From PGYR01 sp040264895 (lineage in GTDB: Bacteria; Bacteroidota; Ignavibacteria; Kapaibacteriales; UBA2268), in the NCBI GenBank assembly GCA_040264895.1, contig JBDQHL010000018.1:1-25145 (forward strand): a stretch of 25,145 bases of DNA, given 5' to 3'. Both the position numbers and the translations under genes were made by a program. Positions within the stretch are counted from its first letter, which is position 1. Each line of letters starts with the position of its first letter. Below, in pieces: positions 15,462 through 22,508 of the stretch. Below the pieces are notes generated by a model, which was not told where the DNA came from, made no database searches, and saw only the letters and a list, made by a program, of their open reading frames with translations.

Positions 15462-16484
15462 TTGGGCAAATTAAAAACAATATTGAAGTATGGGATTTCA
15501 CTAATTTTATTGGTTGGTTCTGTTTATCTCACGATAGATGGTATCGATTTCGATAAACTTTACATTGCAATTCTCGATATCAACTATTTTTGGGTGATAG
15601 CTCCAATTCCAATTGTTGTTCTATCTCACTTGATGAGAGCCATTAGATGGAAGTTGTTCTTATCACCATTCCACGAAGCAAAGTCAATAAAGAACTTATT
15701 TTCCGCTACTATGGTTGGATACTTGTTTAACAATGTATCTCCTAGGGGTGGTGAGTTAGTACGTCCATATATATATAGTAAAAGAGAGAAAATATCATAC
15801 TCTAGCACATTTGCTACTATTCTAGTAGAAAGAATATTAGATTTAATTACTCTAGGTGTTCTTATTGCAATAGTATTGATATGGAATAGTGACCAAGTAT
15901 TAAAAGCATTTCCAGAAGATACCGACCCAATGAAATTAGTTTTTGTTTCTGGATTTATTCTATTGGTTTTATTCTTAGCACTTTATCCACCTACTGTCAA
16001 GTTTGTACTAGACAAATTGATTAAGCCATTTTCTGATAGTATATATGATAAGCTCAATGAACTATTCGAAAAATTTAGACAAGGTTTTGCAATCATAAAA
16101 AGACCATCTAAATATGCCCGTATAGCTGCCGAGTCATTGTTTATCTGGGTGCTCTATGCACTTCCTCTATATTTGTTATTCTTTGCATTTGGTTTTGAAA
16201 CTACTTACAACCTTGGAATTGAAGATGCACTCCTTCTCGTGATTGTATCTGGTATAGGCGTTACTATTGCTCCAACTCCGGGTGCTATAGGTGTTTACCA
16301 TTATTTAGTGACCACTGCATTGGTTCAGCTTTATGGAATTGGATCTGAAGTAGGTCTTGCCTATGCTACTGTTGCACACGCAGCCTCTAAGCTAATGGAA
16401 TTATTACTGGGTGGGTTGTTCTTTATAAGAGAAAATATCAGCAAAATGCCAACGGAAGAAGAATTAGAAGAGGAAATGGTTTAG
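15462..16484 (+). CDS. YbhN/UPF0104-type membrane protein (LPG synthase transmembrane-like)
   Basis: A 340-residue inner-membrane protein with about eight hydrophobic segments. It belongs to the family of the flippase domain of lysylphosphatidylglycerol synthase (MprF); stand-alone members lack the synthase domain and their cargo is mostly unknown. Seen: LMRAIRWKLFLSP, then VSPRGGELVRPYIY (92-105) and LVERILDLITL, the conserved loop of the family, and the late motif APTPGAIGVYHY. The start is TTG, one base after the pepT stop; no in-frame ATG occurs until residue 59, which would delete the first helix. coaE follows after 2 bases. The C-terminus is acidic (EEELEEEMV). Confidence 0.85.
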   Translation: MGKLKTILKYGISLILLVGSVYLTIDGIDFDKLYIAILDINYFWVIAPIPIVVLSHLMRAIRWKLFLSPFHEAKSIKNLFSATMVGYLFNNVSPRGGELVRPYIYSKREKISYSSTFATILVERILDLITLGVLIAIVLIWNSDQVLKAFPEDTDPMKLVFVSGFILLVLFLALYPPTVKFVLDKLIKPFSDSIYDKLNELFEKFRQGFAIIKRPSKYARIAAESLFIWVLYALPLYLLFFAFGFETTYNLGIEDALLLVIVSGIGVTIAPTPGAIGVYHYLVTTALVQLYGIGSEVGLAYATVAHAASKLMELLLGGLFFIRENISKMPTEEELEEEMV

Positions 16485-16486
16485 GA

Positions 16487-17131
16487 ATGACTAAGCATGA
16501 TGATATAGTAATTATTGGTATTACAGGTGGCATCGGCTCCGGAAAATCTACCATAGCAAATTGGATTGAAGAAGAAGGATATAAAGTTATCTCTTCAGAT
16601 GCCATTGCTAAAGAACAAATGAGGACTAACGAAGAGCTTAAGAGTAAACTAATTGATGCATTCGGAGATGAGATTTACAATGAAAATGGAGATCTCAATA
16701 AGACAAAAATATCTGACTTGATATTCAGTCCAATACATTCAAAAGTGAAAAAAATAAATCAAATTGTGCATCCTTATGCTATTGAACAAATAGTAACACA
16801 ATTAGACAAATTAGCAGACGAGGGTGAAAAAAAAATTTTCGTAGAAAGTGCACTAATGTACGAGTCAGGAATGGCTGAGGGATATGACTATATTGTTACA
16901 GTATTCACTGATGAAGAAAAGGTAATAGATAGGGTAGTTGCACGAAGTGGTTTGACTGAAGAAAAAATTAGAACAATTATGAACTCTCAGTTAAACCCAA
17001 TTGAAAAGAAAAAATTGGCTGATTTCACAATTGAGAACAACGGTACATTAGATGAGCTCAGAAAAGCATTTAACGCCTTAATGCCAATACTAAAAATATT
17101 ACCTCCGAATGATTCGGATGAAGAAGAATAA
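16487..17131 (+). CDS. coaE: Dephospho-CoA kinase
   Basis: A 214-residue P-loop kinase that phosphorylates the 3'-OH of the ribose of dephospho-CoA, the last step of CoA synthesis. Seen: Walker A GGIGSGKST (14-22), VISSDAIAKEQM (the D binding the substrate), the HPYA motif after a K-rich helix, VESALMYESGM, and the lid RVVARSGLTEEKIRTIMNSQ. FTIENNGT is the usual C-terminal motif (x-I-x-N-x-G/x). The acidic tail is extra. It starts 2 bases after the YbhN-type gene, which implies coupled translation. Other CoA genes are not nearby. Confidence 0.95.
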   Translation: MTKHDDIVIIGITGGIGSGKSTIANWIEEEGYKVISSDAIAKEQMRTNEELKSKLIDAFGDEIYNENGDLNKTKISDLIFSPIHSKVKKINQIVHPYAIEQIVTQLDKLADEGEKKIFVESALMYESGMAEGYDYIVTVFTDEEKVIDRVVARSGLTEEKIRTIMNSQLNPIEKKKLADFTIENNGTLDELRKAFNALMPILKILPPNDSDEEE

Positions 17132-17156
17132 ATTTTATTTATACAAACTAAATCAT

Positions 17157-17164
17157 TAGATTTG
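17157..17164 (+). promoter_or_regulatory. Putative -7 element for the transaldolase gene
   Basis: TAGATTTG matches TAnnTTTG, 38 bases before the start, in the 71-base gap after coaE. A TTTA near 17134 could serve as a weak -33 box. An ACAAA ... TTTGT inverted repeat surrounds it, as at rpsD. Confidence 0.45.
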
Positions 17165-17202
17165 TTTAACATTACACCAATTAATCACAACAGAATTACA
17201 AT

Positions 17203-17883
17203 ATGCAATTATATATAGATACTGCAAATATAGATCACATCCGCGAAGTCAACGAAATGGGAATAATAGATGGGGTTACTACTAATCCGAGTTTGTTAGC
17301 AAAAGAAGACCCTAACGTAGATGTTAAGAAAAGAATTTTAGAAATACATGAATTAGTAGGTGGGCATCTTTCAGTAGAGGTTAACTCTACTCAAAAAGAT
17401 GATATGCTAAGAGAAGCTGACGATATTCTATCGTGGTTTCCTGAAGCAACGATTAAAATACCTATGATTGGGGAAGGACTGAAAGCTGTGAATGCACTTG
17501 CTAAACAAGATATTCCTACGAACGTAACCCTTATTTTTTCTCCTACTCAAGCAATAGCTGCAAACAATGCTGGTGCGACATATGTATCAATATTTATGGG
17601 AAGATTAGACGACATATCACACGATGGCAACCAAGTAGTTGAAGAAGTAGCTGAGATATGGGATGTAAACCTATACGAATCAGAGATTATAGCTGCATCT
17701 GTTCGTCACCAAAGACACTTAATTGGGGCTGCTATGGCAGGTGCCGATATTGCAACAGTTCCACACAAAGTGCTTATGCAATCTCTTAATCACCCACTAA
17801 CAGACAAAGGTCTTGATGCTTTCCTTGCTGATTATAAAAGAATGCAAGCAGAAAAAGCAAAGGTAAATTCTTCTGGTGAGTAA
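17203..17883 (+). CDS. tal: TalC-type transaldolase
   Basis: A 226-residue TIM-barrel aldolase of the small transaldolase / fructose-6-phosphate aldolase family, acting in the cytosolic pentose phosphate pathway. Seen: D6 in YIDTAN, the TTNPSLL loop (26-32), Schiff-base lysine K85 in IKIPM, TNVTLIFS, GATYVSIFMGRLDDIS and the closing HPLTDKGLDAFLADY. Position 59 is Glu (SVEVNST); true E. coli fructose-6-phosphate aldolase has Gln there, while TalC transaldolases have Glu, so transaldolase activity is favoured. It is convergent with the ureohydrolase gene and shares a bidirectional terminator with it. Confidence 0.93.
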   Translation: MQLYIDTANIDHIREVNEMGIIDGVTTNPSLLAKEDPNVDVKKRILEIHELVGGHLSVEVNSTQKDDMLREADDILSWFPEATIKIPMIGEGLKAVNALAKQDIPTNVTLIFSPTQAIAANNAGATYVSIFMGRLDDISHDGNQVVEEVAEIWDVNLYESEIIAASVRHQRHLIGAAMAGADIATVPHKVLMQSLNHPLTDKGLDAFLADYKRMQAEKAKVNSSGE

Positions 17884-17914
17884 GTAATAATAGTATTAGT
17901 TAGAATTTTATAAG

Positions 17915-17943
17915 AAAGTCAGTCTTTAATTAAGACTGACTTT
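17915..17943. terminator. Bidirectional terminator between tal and the ureohydrolase gene
   Basis: A 12-bp perfect stem (AAAGTCAGTCTT / AAGACTGACTTT) with a 5-base loop, followed by T on the plus strand and by T (from the A-rich left side) on the minus strand. It lies between the two convergent stops. Confidence 0.93.
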
Positions 17944-17951
17944 TTTTATCC

Positions 17952-18842
17952 TTACAAACAAACATTCATTATCTTATAAATAAGTGAAGCGGTAAGTATA
18001 TCTGGGTGACTTAGTCCTTCCTTTGGAGCTAATTCTACTACATCGAATCCTACTAATTTACGTCCACTTTCTTTTATTTTTCTTATTAATTCAATTGTCT
18101 CATGATATAAGAAACCATCTGGTTCTGGTGTTCCAGTAGATGGCATTATGGAGGGATCAAAATAATCTACATCAAAAGTTATATATACTTCATTAGTGAG
18201 TGTGTCAACTACTGATTGCTGCCAGTCAGTTCCGTGAACTCCTCTTCTTATAGAGTTCGCATAAAATGTATTAACATTGTTCTTTTTTATAAAATCTGCT
18301 TCTTCTTTGCATTGTGCTCGTATTCCAACTTGGGTGATTTTGTCATTTGGAAAAAATTCTGCTACTCTTGCCATCACTGATGCGTGAGAGTAAATAGACC
18401 CTTCATAAGAATCGCGAAAATCTGAATGGGCATCGAATTGGAGCACACTCATATTAGTATATTTTTCATAATGTGCCTTTATTGGAGCTGATGAAATAGT
18501 ATGCTCACCACCGAGGGTTATAACAAACTTGTCCATTTTTATGAGTGAAGCAACTTGTTCATAAATCATATTCAGTGCATTTGCATCTACTTTATTACCG
18601 AAATTTAATGGCTCTATTGTTGCAATACCTTTCTCAAAACATAGCTCTTTTTCAAACTCCTCATCGTAGAATTCAACAAACTGACTGGCTTTTATTATAC
18701 CATCAGGTCCATGTTTAGTGCCACCACCATAACTAACAGTATGTTCATAAGGGGCTGATACAATAGTAATTTCACTATTCTCTAAATTTGAGTTATCTTG
18801 CTCTAATCCTAAAAAATTATCATCAATTCCCATTATTTTCAT
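17952..18842 (-). CDS. speB: Agmatinase/arginase-family ureohydrolase
   Basis: A 296-residue di-manganese hydrolase, most likely agmatinase (agmatine to putrescine and urea). All six metal ligands are visible: H114 (GGEHTIS), D137, H139 and D141 (FDAHSDFRD), and D224 and D226 (FDVDYFDP). SYGGGTKHGP near 37-46 and the SIYSHASVMAR loop (149-159) match agmatinase-type enzymes; arginases have a different substrate loop. MPSTGTPEPDGF and GFDVVELAP are also typical. Arginine decarboxylase is not in the window, so the substrate is inferred; guanidino-acid hydrolases share the same core. It is divergent from secA. Confidence 0.9.
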   Translation of the reverse strand: MKIMGIDDNFLGLEQDNSNLENSEITIVSAPYEHTVSYGGGTKHGPDGIIKASQFVEFYDEEFEKELCFEKGIATIEPLNFGNKVDANALNMIYEQVASLIKMDKFVITLGGEHTISSAPIKAHYEKYTNMSVLQFDAHSDFRDSYEGSIYSHASVMARVAEFFPNDKITQVGIRAQCKEEADFIKKNNVNTFYANSIRRGVHGTDWQQSVVDTLTNEVYITFDVDYFDPSIMPSTGTPEPDGFLYHETIELIRKIKESGRKLVGFDVVELAPKEGLSHPDILTASLIYKIMNVCL

Positions 18843-18872
18843 CGCTATTTATCCTTTTTTAAGTTAAATTAC

Positions 18873-18880
18873 TAACTTTG
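18873..18880 (+). promoter_or_regulatory. Putative -7 element for secA
   Basis: TAACTTTG fits TAnnTTTG and is followed by TAGTC, exactly as in the rpsD promoter. It lies 68 bases before the secA ATG. No good -33 TTG box is seen at the expected distance. Confidence 0.45.
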
Positions 18881-18948
18881 TAGTCTATACGATTGTACTC
18901 AAACGTAAAACTAATAAAAAGTTATATAATTAATACGAATTTAAAATT

Positions 18949-21900
18949 ATGCTGAATTTAATTGCGAAAGTCTTTGGTGGTAAAAAATCAGAAAAAGACA
19001 TTAAAGATATTCAACCAATAGTTGACAAAATAAACGAAATATATTCTGGACTTAATACAAAAACAGATGATGAAATCAAGGCTAAAACAGATGAGTTTAA
19101 GTCAAAGATAAATAATACTCTTGCCGATTTAGAATCTAGAAAAAGTGAGATAGAAACAAAGTTAGCTGAGAACTCATATAATCACAAAGAAGTTCAAACT
19201 TTCTACGATGAAATAAAAGAAATCGATAAAGAGATATTTGAAGTTACTGAAGAAGTGCTTAATGATATTCTTCCAGAAGCATTTGCTGTAGTAAAAGATG
19301 TTTGTCGTAGGTTAACAGAATCAAAACATAGCTACGAATATGTTGGTAACCACAATGTTTGGAATATGATTCCATACGATGTGCAACTTATTGGTGCCAT
19401 TGTGATCCACCAAGGTAAAATTGCAGAGATGCAAACGGGTGAAGGTAAAACATTAGTTTCTATTATGCCAATGTATTTAAATGCGCTTGCTGGTAAAGGT
19501 CTTCACTTAGTAACTGTGAATGACTATTTAGCAAGACGTGATTGCGCATGGATGAAGCCAGTATTTGACTTCTTGGGTATTACAGTTGGTTCTATTGAAG
19601 CTAAAATGAATAATGCTCAGAGAAAAGAAATTTACAACCGAGATATTACTTACGGTACTAACAATGAATTTGGTTTTGATTACCTAAGAGACAATATGGT
19701 AGTGGACCAAGAACATATGGTACAGAGAGGTCACTGGTTCTCAATAGTTGATGAGATTGACTCAGTACTTGTTGATGAGGCAAGAACACCTTTGATTATA
19801 TCTGGTCCAGTGGGAAAAACTGACCAAATATTTGATCAGTTAAAACCAGGAGTAAATTCTTTGGTTAATGCCCAAACTAAGCTAGTAAATTTTTACCTAA
19901 AAGAAGCTCAAGAATTATTACAATCAGATAAGAAAGAAGATAAAGAGAAGGCAGGTGTGCTAATGTTGAAGGCTTCACGTGGTTTGCCTAAGCACCGCCG
20001 TCTACTTAAAATGATGCAAGAACCAGAGATACAGAAATTAAAACATCAAGTTGAATTAGATCACATGCGTGATCAAGGTCAGATGATGAGAGAAATTGAT
20101 GATAATCTTTATTACACTATTGATGAGAAAAACCATCAGATAGATTTGCAAGAAAAAGGTCGCGAACTACTAAGTGGCAACCTTGAGGATAAAGACACTT
20201 ATCTTTTACCTGATATAACTTCTCAGATGAGCGAGATAGAGGGTAATAGTGAATTGAGTGAAGATGAGAAAGAAAAACAAAAAATGGAAGTAAATAGAGT
20301 CTATGCTGAGAGAAGTGATACAGTTCATACTGTTCTTCAGCTACTAAGAGCATATTCTCTTTACGAGAATAATGTAGACTATGTGGTTCAAGAAGGGAAA
20401 GTGCAGATTGTAGATGAGCACACAGGTCGTGTTTTGGATGGCAGAAGATATTCCGAGGGGCTACACCAAGCAATTGAAGCAAAAGAAAACGTAAAAGTTG
20501 AAAGAGATACACAAACTCTTGCAACTATCACACTACAAAACTACTACCGACAATATAACAAACTTGCAGGTATGACCGGTACAGCGGAGACTGAAGAAGC
20601 AGAATTTGATAAAATTTATGGGCTAGAAGTAGTAGTTATCCCTACAAATGTTCCTATACAAAGAGATGATAAAAATGATTTAATCTTCAAAACAAAACGT
20701 GAAAAATATAATGCTTTAAGAGATGAAGTTGTTAAATTAACGGAAAATGGACAAGCTGTTTTGGTAGGTACACCAAATGTAGAGGTATCTGAGATACTTG
20801 ATAAGCTACTAACCAGAAGAAAAATTAAACATAATGTACTAAACGCTAAGCAGCATGCTAGAGAAGCAGATATTGTAGCAAGTGCTGGTAAAAAAGGCGC
20901 GATTACTATTGCAACAAATATGGCTGGTCGTGGTACAGATATTAAGATAGATCCAGATGTAAAAGAAAGTGGCGGTCTTGCTATTCTGGGTTCAGAAAGA
21001 CACGATTCCAGAAGAATTGATAGACAGTTAAGAGGTCGTGCTGGGCGTCAAGGTGATCCTGGTAGCTCTCAGTTTTACATTTCATTAGAAGATAACTTAA
21101 TCAGATTATTTGGTGCTGGCGGCGATAGAATTGCCTCTGTTATGGAAAAACTAAATATTCCTGAAGGTGAGGCAATAGAGCACAATATGATTACAAAGTC
21201 AGTTGAAAAAGCTCAGAAAAAAGTAGAAGAGAACAACTTCGCAGTTAGAAAGAGATTGATTGATTATGATGACGTAATGAATCAGCAGCGTGAAGTAGTA
21301 TATACCAGAAGAAAACAAGCACTTCGTGGTGATAGATTGAAAGGTGAATTCTTCGAATATATTGAAGATATGGCTTCTGACTGGTACCAAGAGTACACTG
21401 GAAAAGAAGAAGATATTACAAAAGAATTAACTGATGAAATTAGAGCAAAGTTACTTCTGAATATAGAAATTACAAATGACCAATTTCAAAATATGACGGA
21501 AGAGGAATTTGTTGAAGAAATAATAAATGCTTCTGAGGAATTTTATAAGAAGAAAGAAGAATTAACAAGTCCAGAATTTATGAAACAACTTGAAAAAGTT
21601 GCAGCTTTGAGAACTATTGACGAGAAATGGAAAGAGCATTTAAGAATTATGGATGACCTGAAGGAAGGTATTCACTTACGCTCTTATGGCCAAAAAGACC
21701 CACTACTGGAATACAAACAAGAAGCATATCAAGAATTCCTTGCTTTCTTAAGTGAAGTGAATGAAGCTACTGTGCACTTTGCATTCAAATATTTCCCACA
21801 AGTTGTAGAAAGGGAAGTGAAGTCTGTTGATGAAAAAGGAAAAGAGTCAACAAGAAGAGAGCAAAGGTTATTTCTAACTCCTAGCGATGTTAATAAAAAT

Positions 21901-22155
21901 ATAAAATACGAACGAAGGAATGATGTACCACAAGGTCAACCGGCAGGAGTGGGTGCAGCTGCTGCTCCAACACAACAAGGACCGCAGGGTGGTCAAGCTA
22001 CTACGGTGAGAGACGAAGGACCACAAAAAGTTGATATAGGGAGAAATGATAGAATAACTGTCAAATATCAAGACGGCAAAGTAGTGAAAGATGTTAAGTA
22101 CAAAAAAGTGATGGAAGATGTAGAAAACGGTCTTTGTCAAGTAATTGACAAGTAA
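18949..22155 (+). CDS. secA: Preprotein translocase ATPase SecA
   Basis: A 1068-residue motor that pushes preproteins through SecYEG. Seen: Walker A GEGKT (164-168) in MQTGEGKTLVS, VDEIDSVLVDEARTPLIISG (about 267-286), TNMAGRGTDI (about 655-664) and RGRAGRQGDPGSSQF (about 695-709) of NBD2, and the helical wing/scaffold with LRTIDEKWKEHL. Two additions fit Bacteroidota-type SecA: a coiled N-terminal insert (about 55-105) and an insert of about 90 residues after the DEID motif (about 297-390, with RGLPKHRRLLKMM). The C-terminus has a Pro/Gln/Gly-rich linker, then GRNDRITVKYQDGK and a beta-like tail, in place of the cysteine zinc finger that binds SecB and phospholipid. It is monocistronic, with a terminator behind. 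Confidence 0.98.
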   Translation: MLNLIAKVFGGKKSEKDIKDIQPIVDKINEIYSGLNTKTDDEIKAKTDEFKSKINNTLADLESRKSEIETKLAENSYNHKEVQTFYDEIKEIDKEIFEVTEEVLNDILPEAFAVVKDVCRRLTESKHSYEYVGNHNVWNMIPYDVQLIGAIVIHQGKIAEMQTGEGKTLVSIMPMYLNALAGKGLHLVTVNDYLARRDCAWMKPVFDFLGITVGSIEAKMNNAQRKEIYNRDITYGTNNEFGFDYLRDNMVVDQEHMVQRGHWFSIVDEIDSVLVDEARTPLIISGPVGKTDQIFDQLKPGVNSLVNAQTKLVNFYLKEAQELLQSDKKEDKEKAGVLMLKASRGLPKHRRLLKMMQEPEIQKLKHQVELDHMRDQGQMMREIDDNLYYTIDEKNHQIDLQEKGRELLSGNLEDKDTYLLPDITSQMSEIEGNSELSEDEKEKQKMEVNRVYAERSDTVHTVLQLLRAYSLYENNVDYVVQEGKVQIVDEHTGRVLDGRRYSEGLHQAIEAKENVKVERDTQTLATITLQNYYRQYNKLAGMTGTAETEEAEFDKIYGLEVVVIPTNVPIQRDDKNDLIFKTKREKYNALRDEVVKLTENGQAVLVGTPNVEVSEILDKLLTRRKIKHNVLNAKQHAREADIVASAGKKGAITIATNMAGRGTDIKIDPDVKESGGLAILGSERHDSRRIDRQLRGRAGRQGDPGSSQFYISLEDNLIRLFGAGGDRIASVMEKLNIPEGEAIEHNMITKSVEKAQKKVEENNFAVRKRLIDYDDVMNQQREVVYTRRKQALRGDRLKGEFFEYIEDMASDWYQEYTGKEEDITKELTDEIRAKLLLNIEITNDQFQNMTEEEFVEEIINASEEFYKKKEELTSPEFMKQLEKVAALRTIDEKWKEHLRIMDDLKEGIHLRSYGQKDPLLEYKQEAYQEFLAFLSEVNEATVHFAFKYFPQVVEREVKSVDEKGKESTRREQRLFLTPSDVNKNIKYERRNDVPQGQPAGVGAAAAPTQQGPQGGQATTVRDEGPQKVDIGRNDRITVKYQDGKVVKDVKYKKVMEDVENGLCQVIDK

Positions 22156-22197
22156 AGAATAAAGTTAAAATATGATAAAAAAACAGATTAAAATAAG

Positions 22198-22226
22198 AAA
22201 AAGCCAATCGACGAGATTGGCTTTTT
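22198..22226. terminator. Bidirectional terminator between secA and tRNA-His
   Basis: A stem of AAAAAGCCAATC / GATTGGCTTTTT with a 5-base loop (GACGA) and T-runs on both strands. It ends secA on the plus strand and the tRNA-His transcript on the minus strand. Confidence 0.9.
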
Positions 22227-22255
22227 TTGTTGCATAAATAAAACTCTATGCTCTG

Positions 22256-22329
22256 GGCGACCGACGGGACTTGAACCCGCGACAACTGGAACCACAAACC
22301 AGGGCTCTACCAACTGAGCTACGACCGCC
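22256..22329 (-). tRNA. tRNA-His (anticodon GTG)
   Basis: On the minus strand the 74 bases fold as a cloverleaf: an 8-bp acceptor stem (GGCGGTCG with CGGTCGCC, two G-T pairs), a D-arm with AGCTCAGTTGGTAGAGC, an anticodon arm CTGG-loop-CCAG with loop TTGTGGT giving anticodon GTG, and a T-arm GCGGG-TTCAAGT-CCCGT. The eighth acceptor pair (G-1 with C73) is the identity mark of tRNA-His. The 3' CCA is not encoded (CAG follows), so it must be added after transcription. It closely resembles E. coli tRNA-His. Confidence 0.95.
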
Positions 22330-22342
22330 ATAAATAAGAATA

Positions 22343-22373
22343 CAAAACTAAGGAATAGGAATATATTATTCAA
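22343..22373 (-). promoter_or_regulatory. Promoter of tRNA-His
   Basis: On the minus strand: TTG (22373-22371), 20 bases, then TAGTTTTG (22350-22343), a good match to the Bacteroidota consensus. The predicted start is only a few bases before the tRNA 5' end. The TTG box overlaps an 8-bp inverted repeat at 22365-22382. Confidence 0.6.
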
Positions 22374-22382
22374 GTGAATAAT
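22365..22382. repeat. Perfect 8-bp inverted repeat between divergent genes
   Basis: ATTATTCA, two bases, TGAATAAT. It overlaps the -33 region of the tRNA-His promoter and lies upstream of the Omp28-like gene. It may be an operator or chance in AT-rich DNA. Confidence 0.4.
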
Positions 22383-22441
22383 GCTTTTATTTTAAAAAAA
22401 AGGTGTTGAATTTATTAAACACTTTTTGTAACTTAGACTAT

Positions 22442-22449
22442 TACGTTTG
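22442..22449 (+). promoter_or_regulatory. Putative -7 element of the Omp28-like gene
   Basis: TACGTTTG fits TAnnTTTG and lies 59 bases before the start codon. A T-rich run ending in TTG (22426-22428) is 13 bases upstream, too close for an ideal -33 box. Confidence 0.45.
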
Positions 22450-22508
22450 TCATAATATAATATAGAACATTCAAAAACAAATTTTCAATAATTTAATAGA
22501 GGTTTATT

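Noticed and set aside
20117..20524. A 135-residue open frame antisense to secA
   Set aside because: It lies wholly inside the conserved secA gene, has Leu/His-rich low-complexity content and no family look.
22188..22373. A minus-strand open frame across the tRNA reading VAQLVEPWFVVPVVAGSSPVG
   Set aside because: This is the familiar false translation of a tRNA gene; the cloverleaf of tRNA-His explains the sequence.
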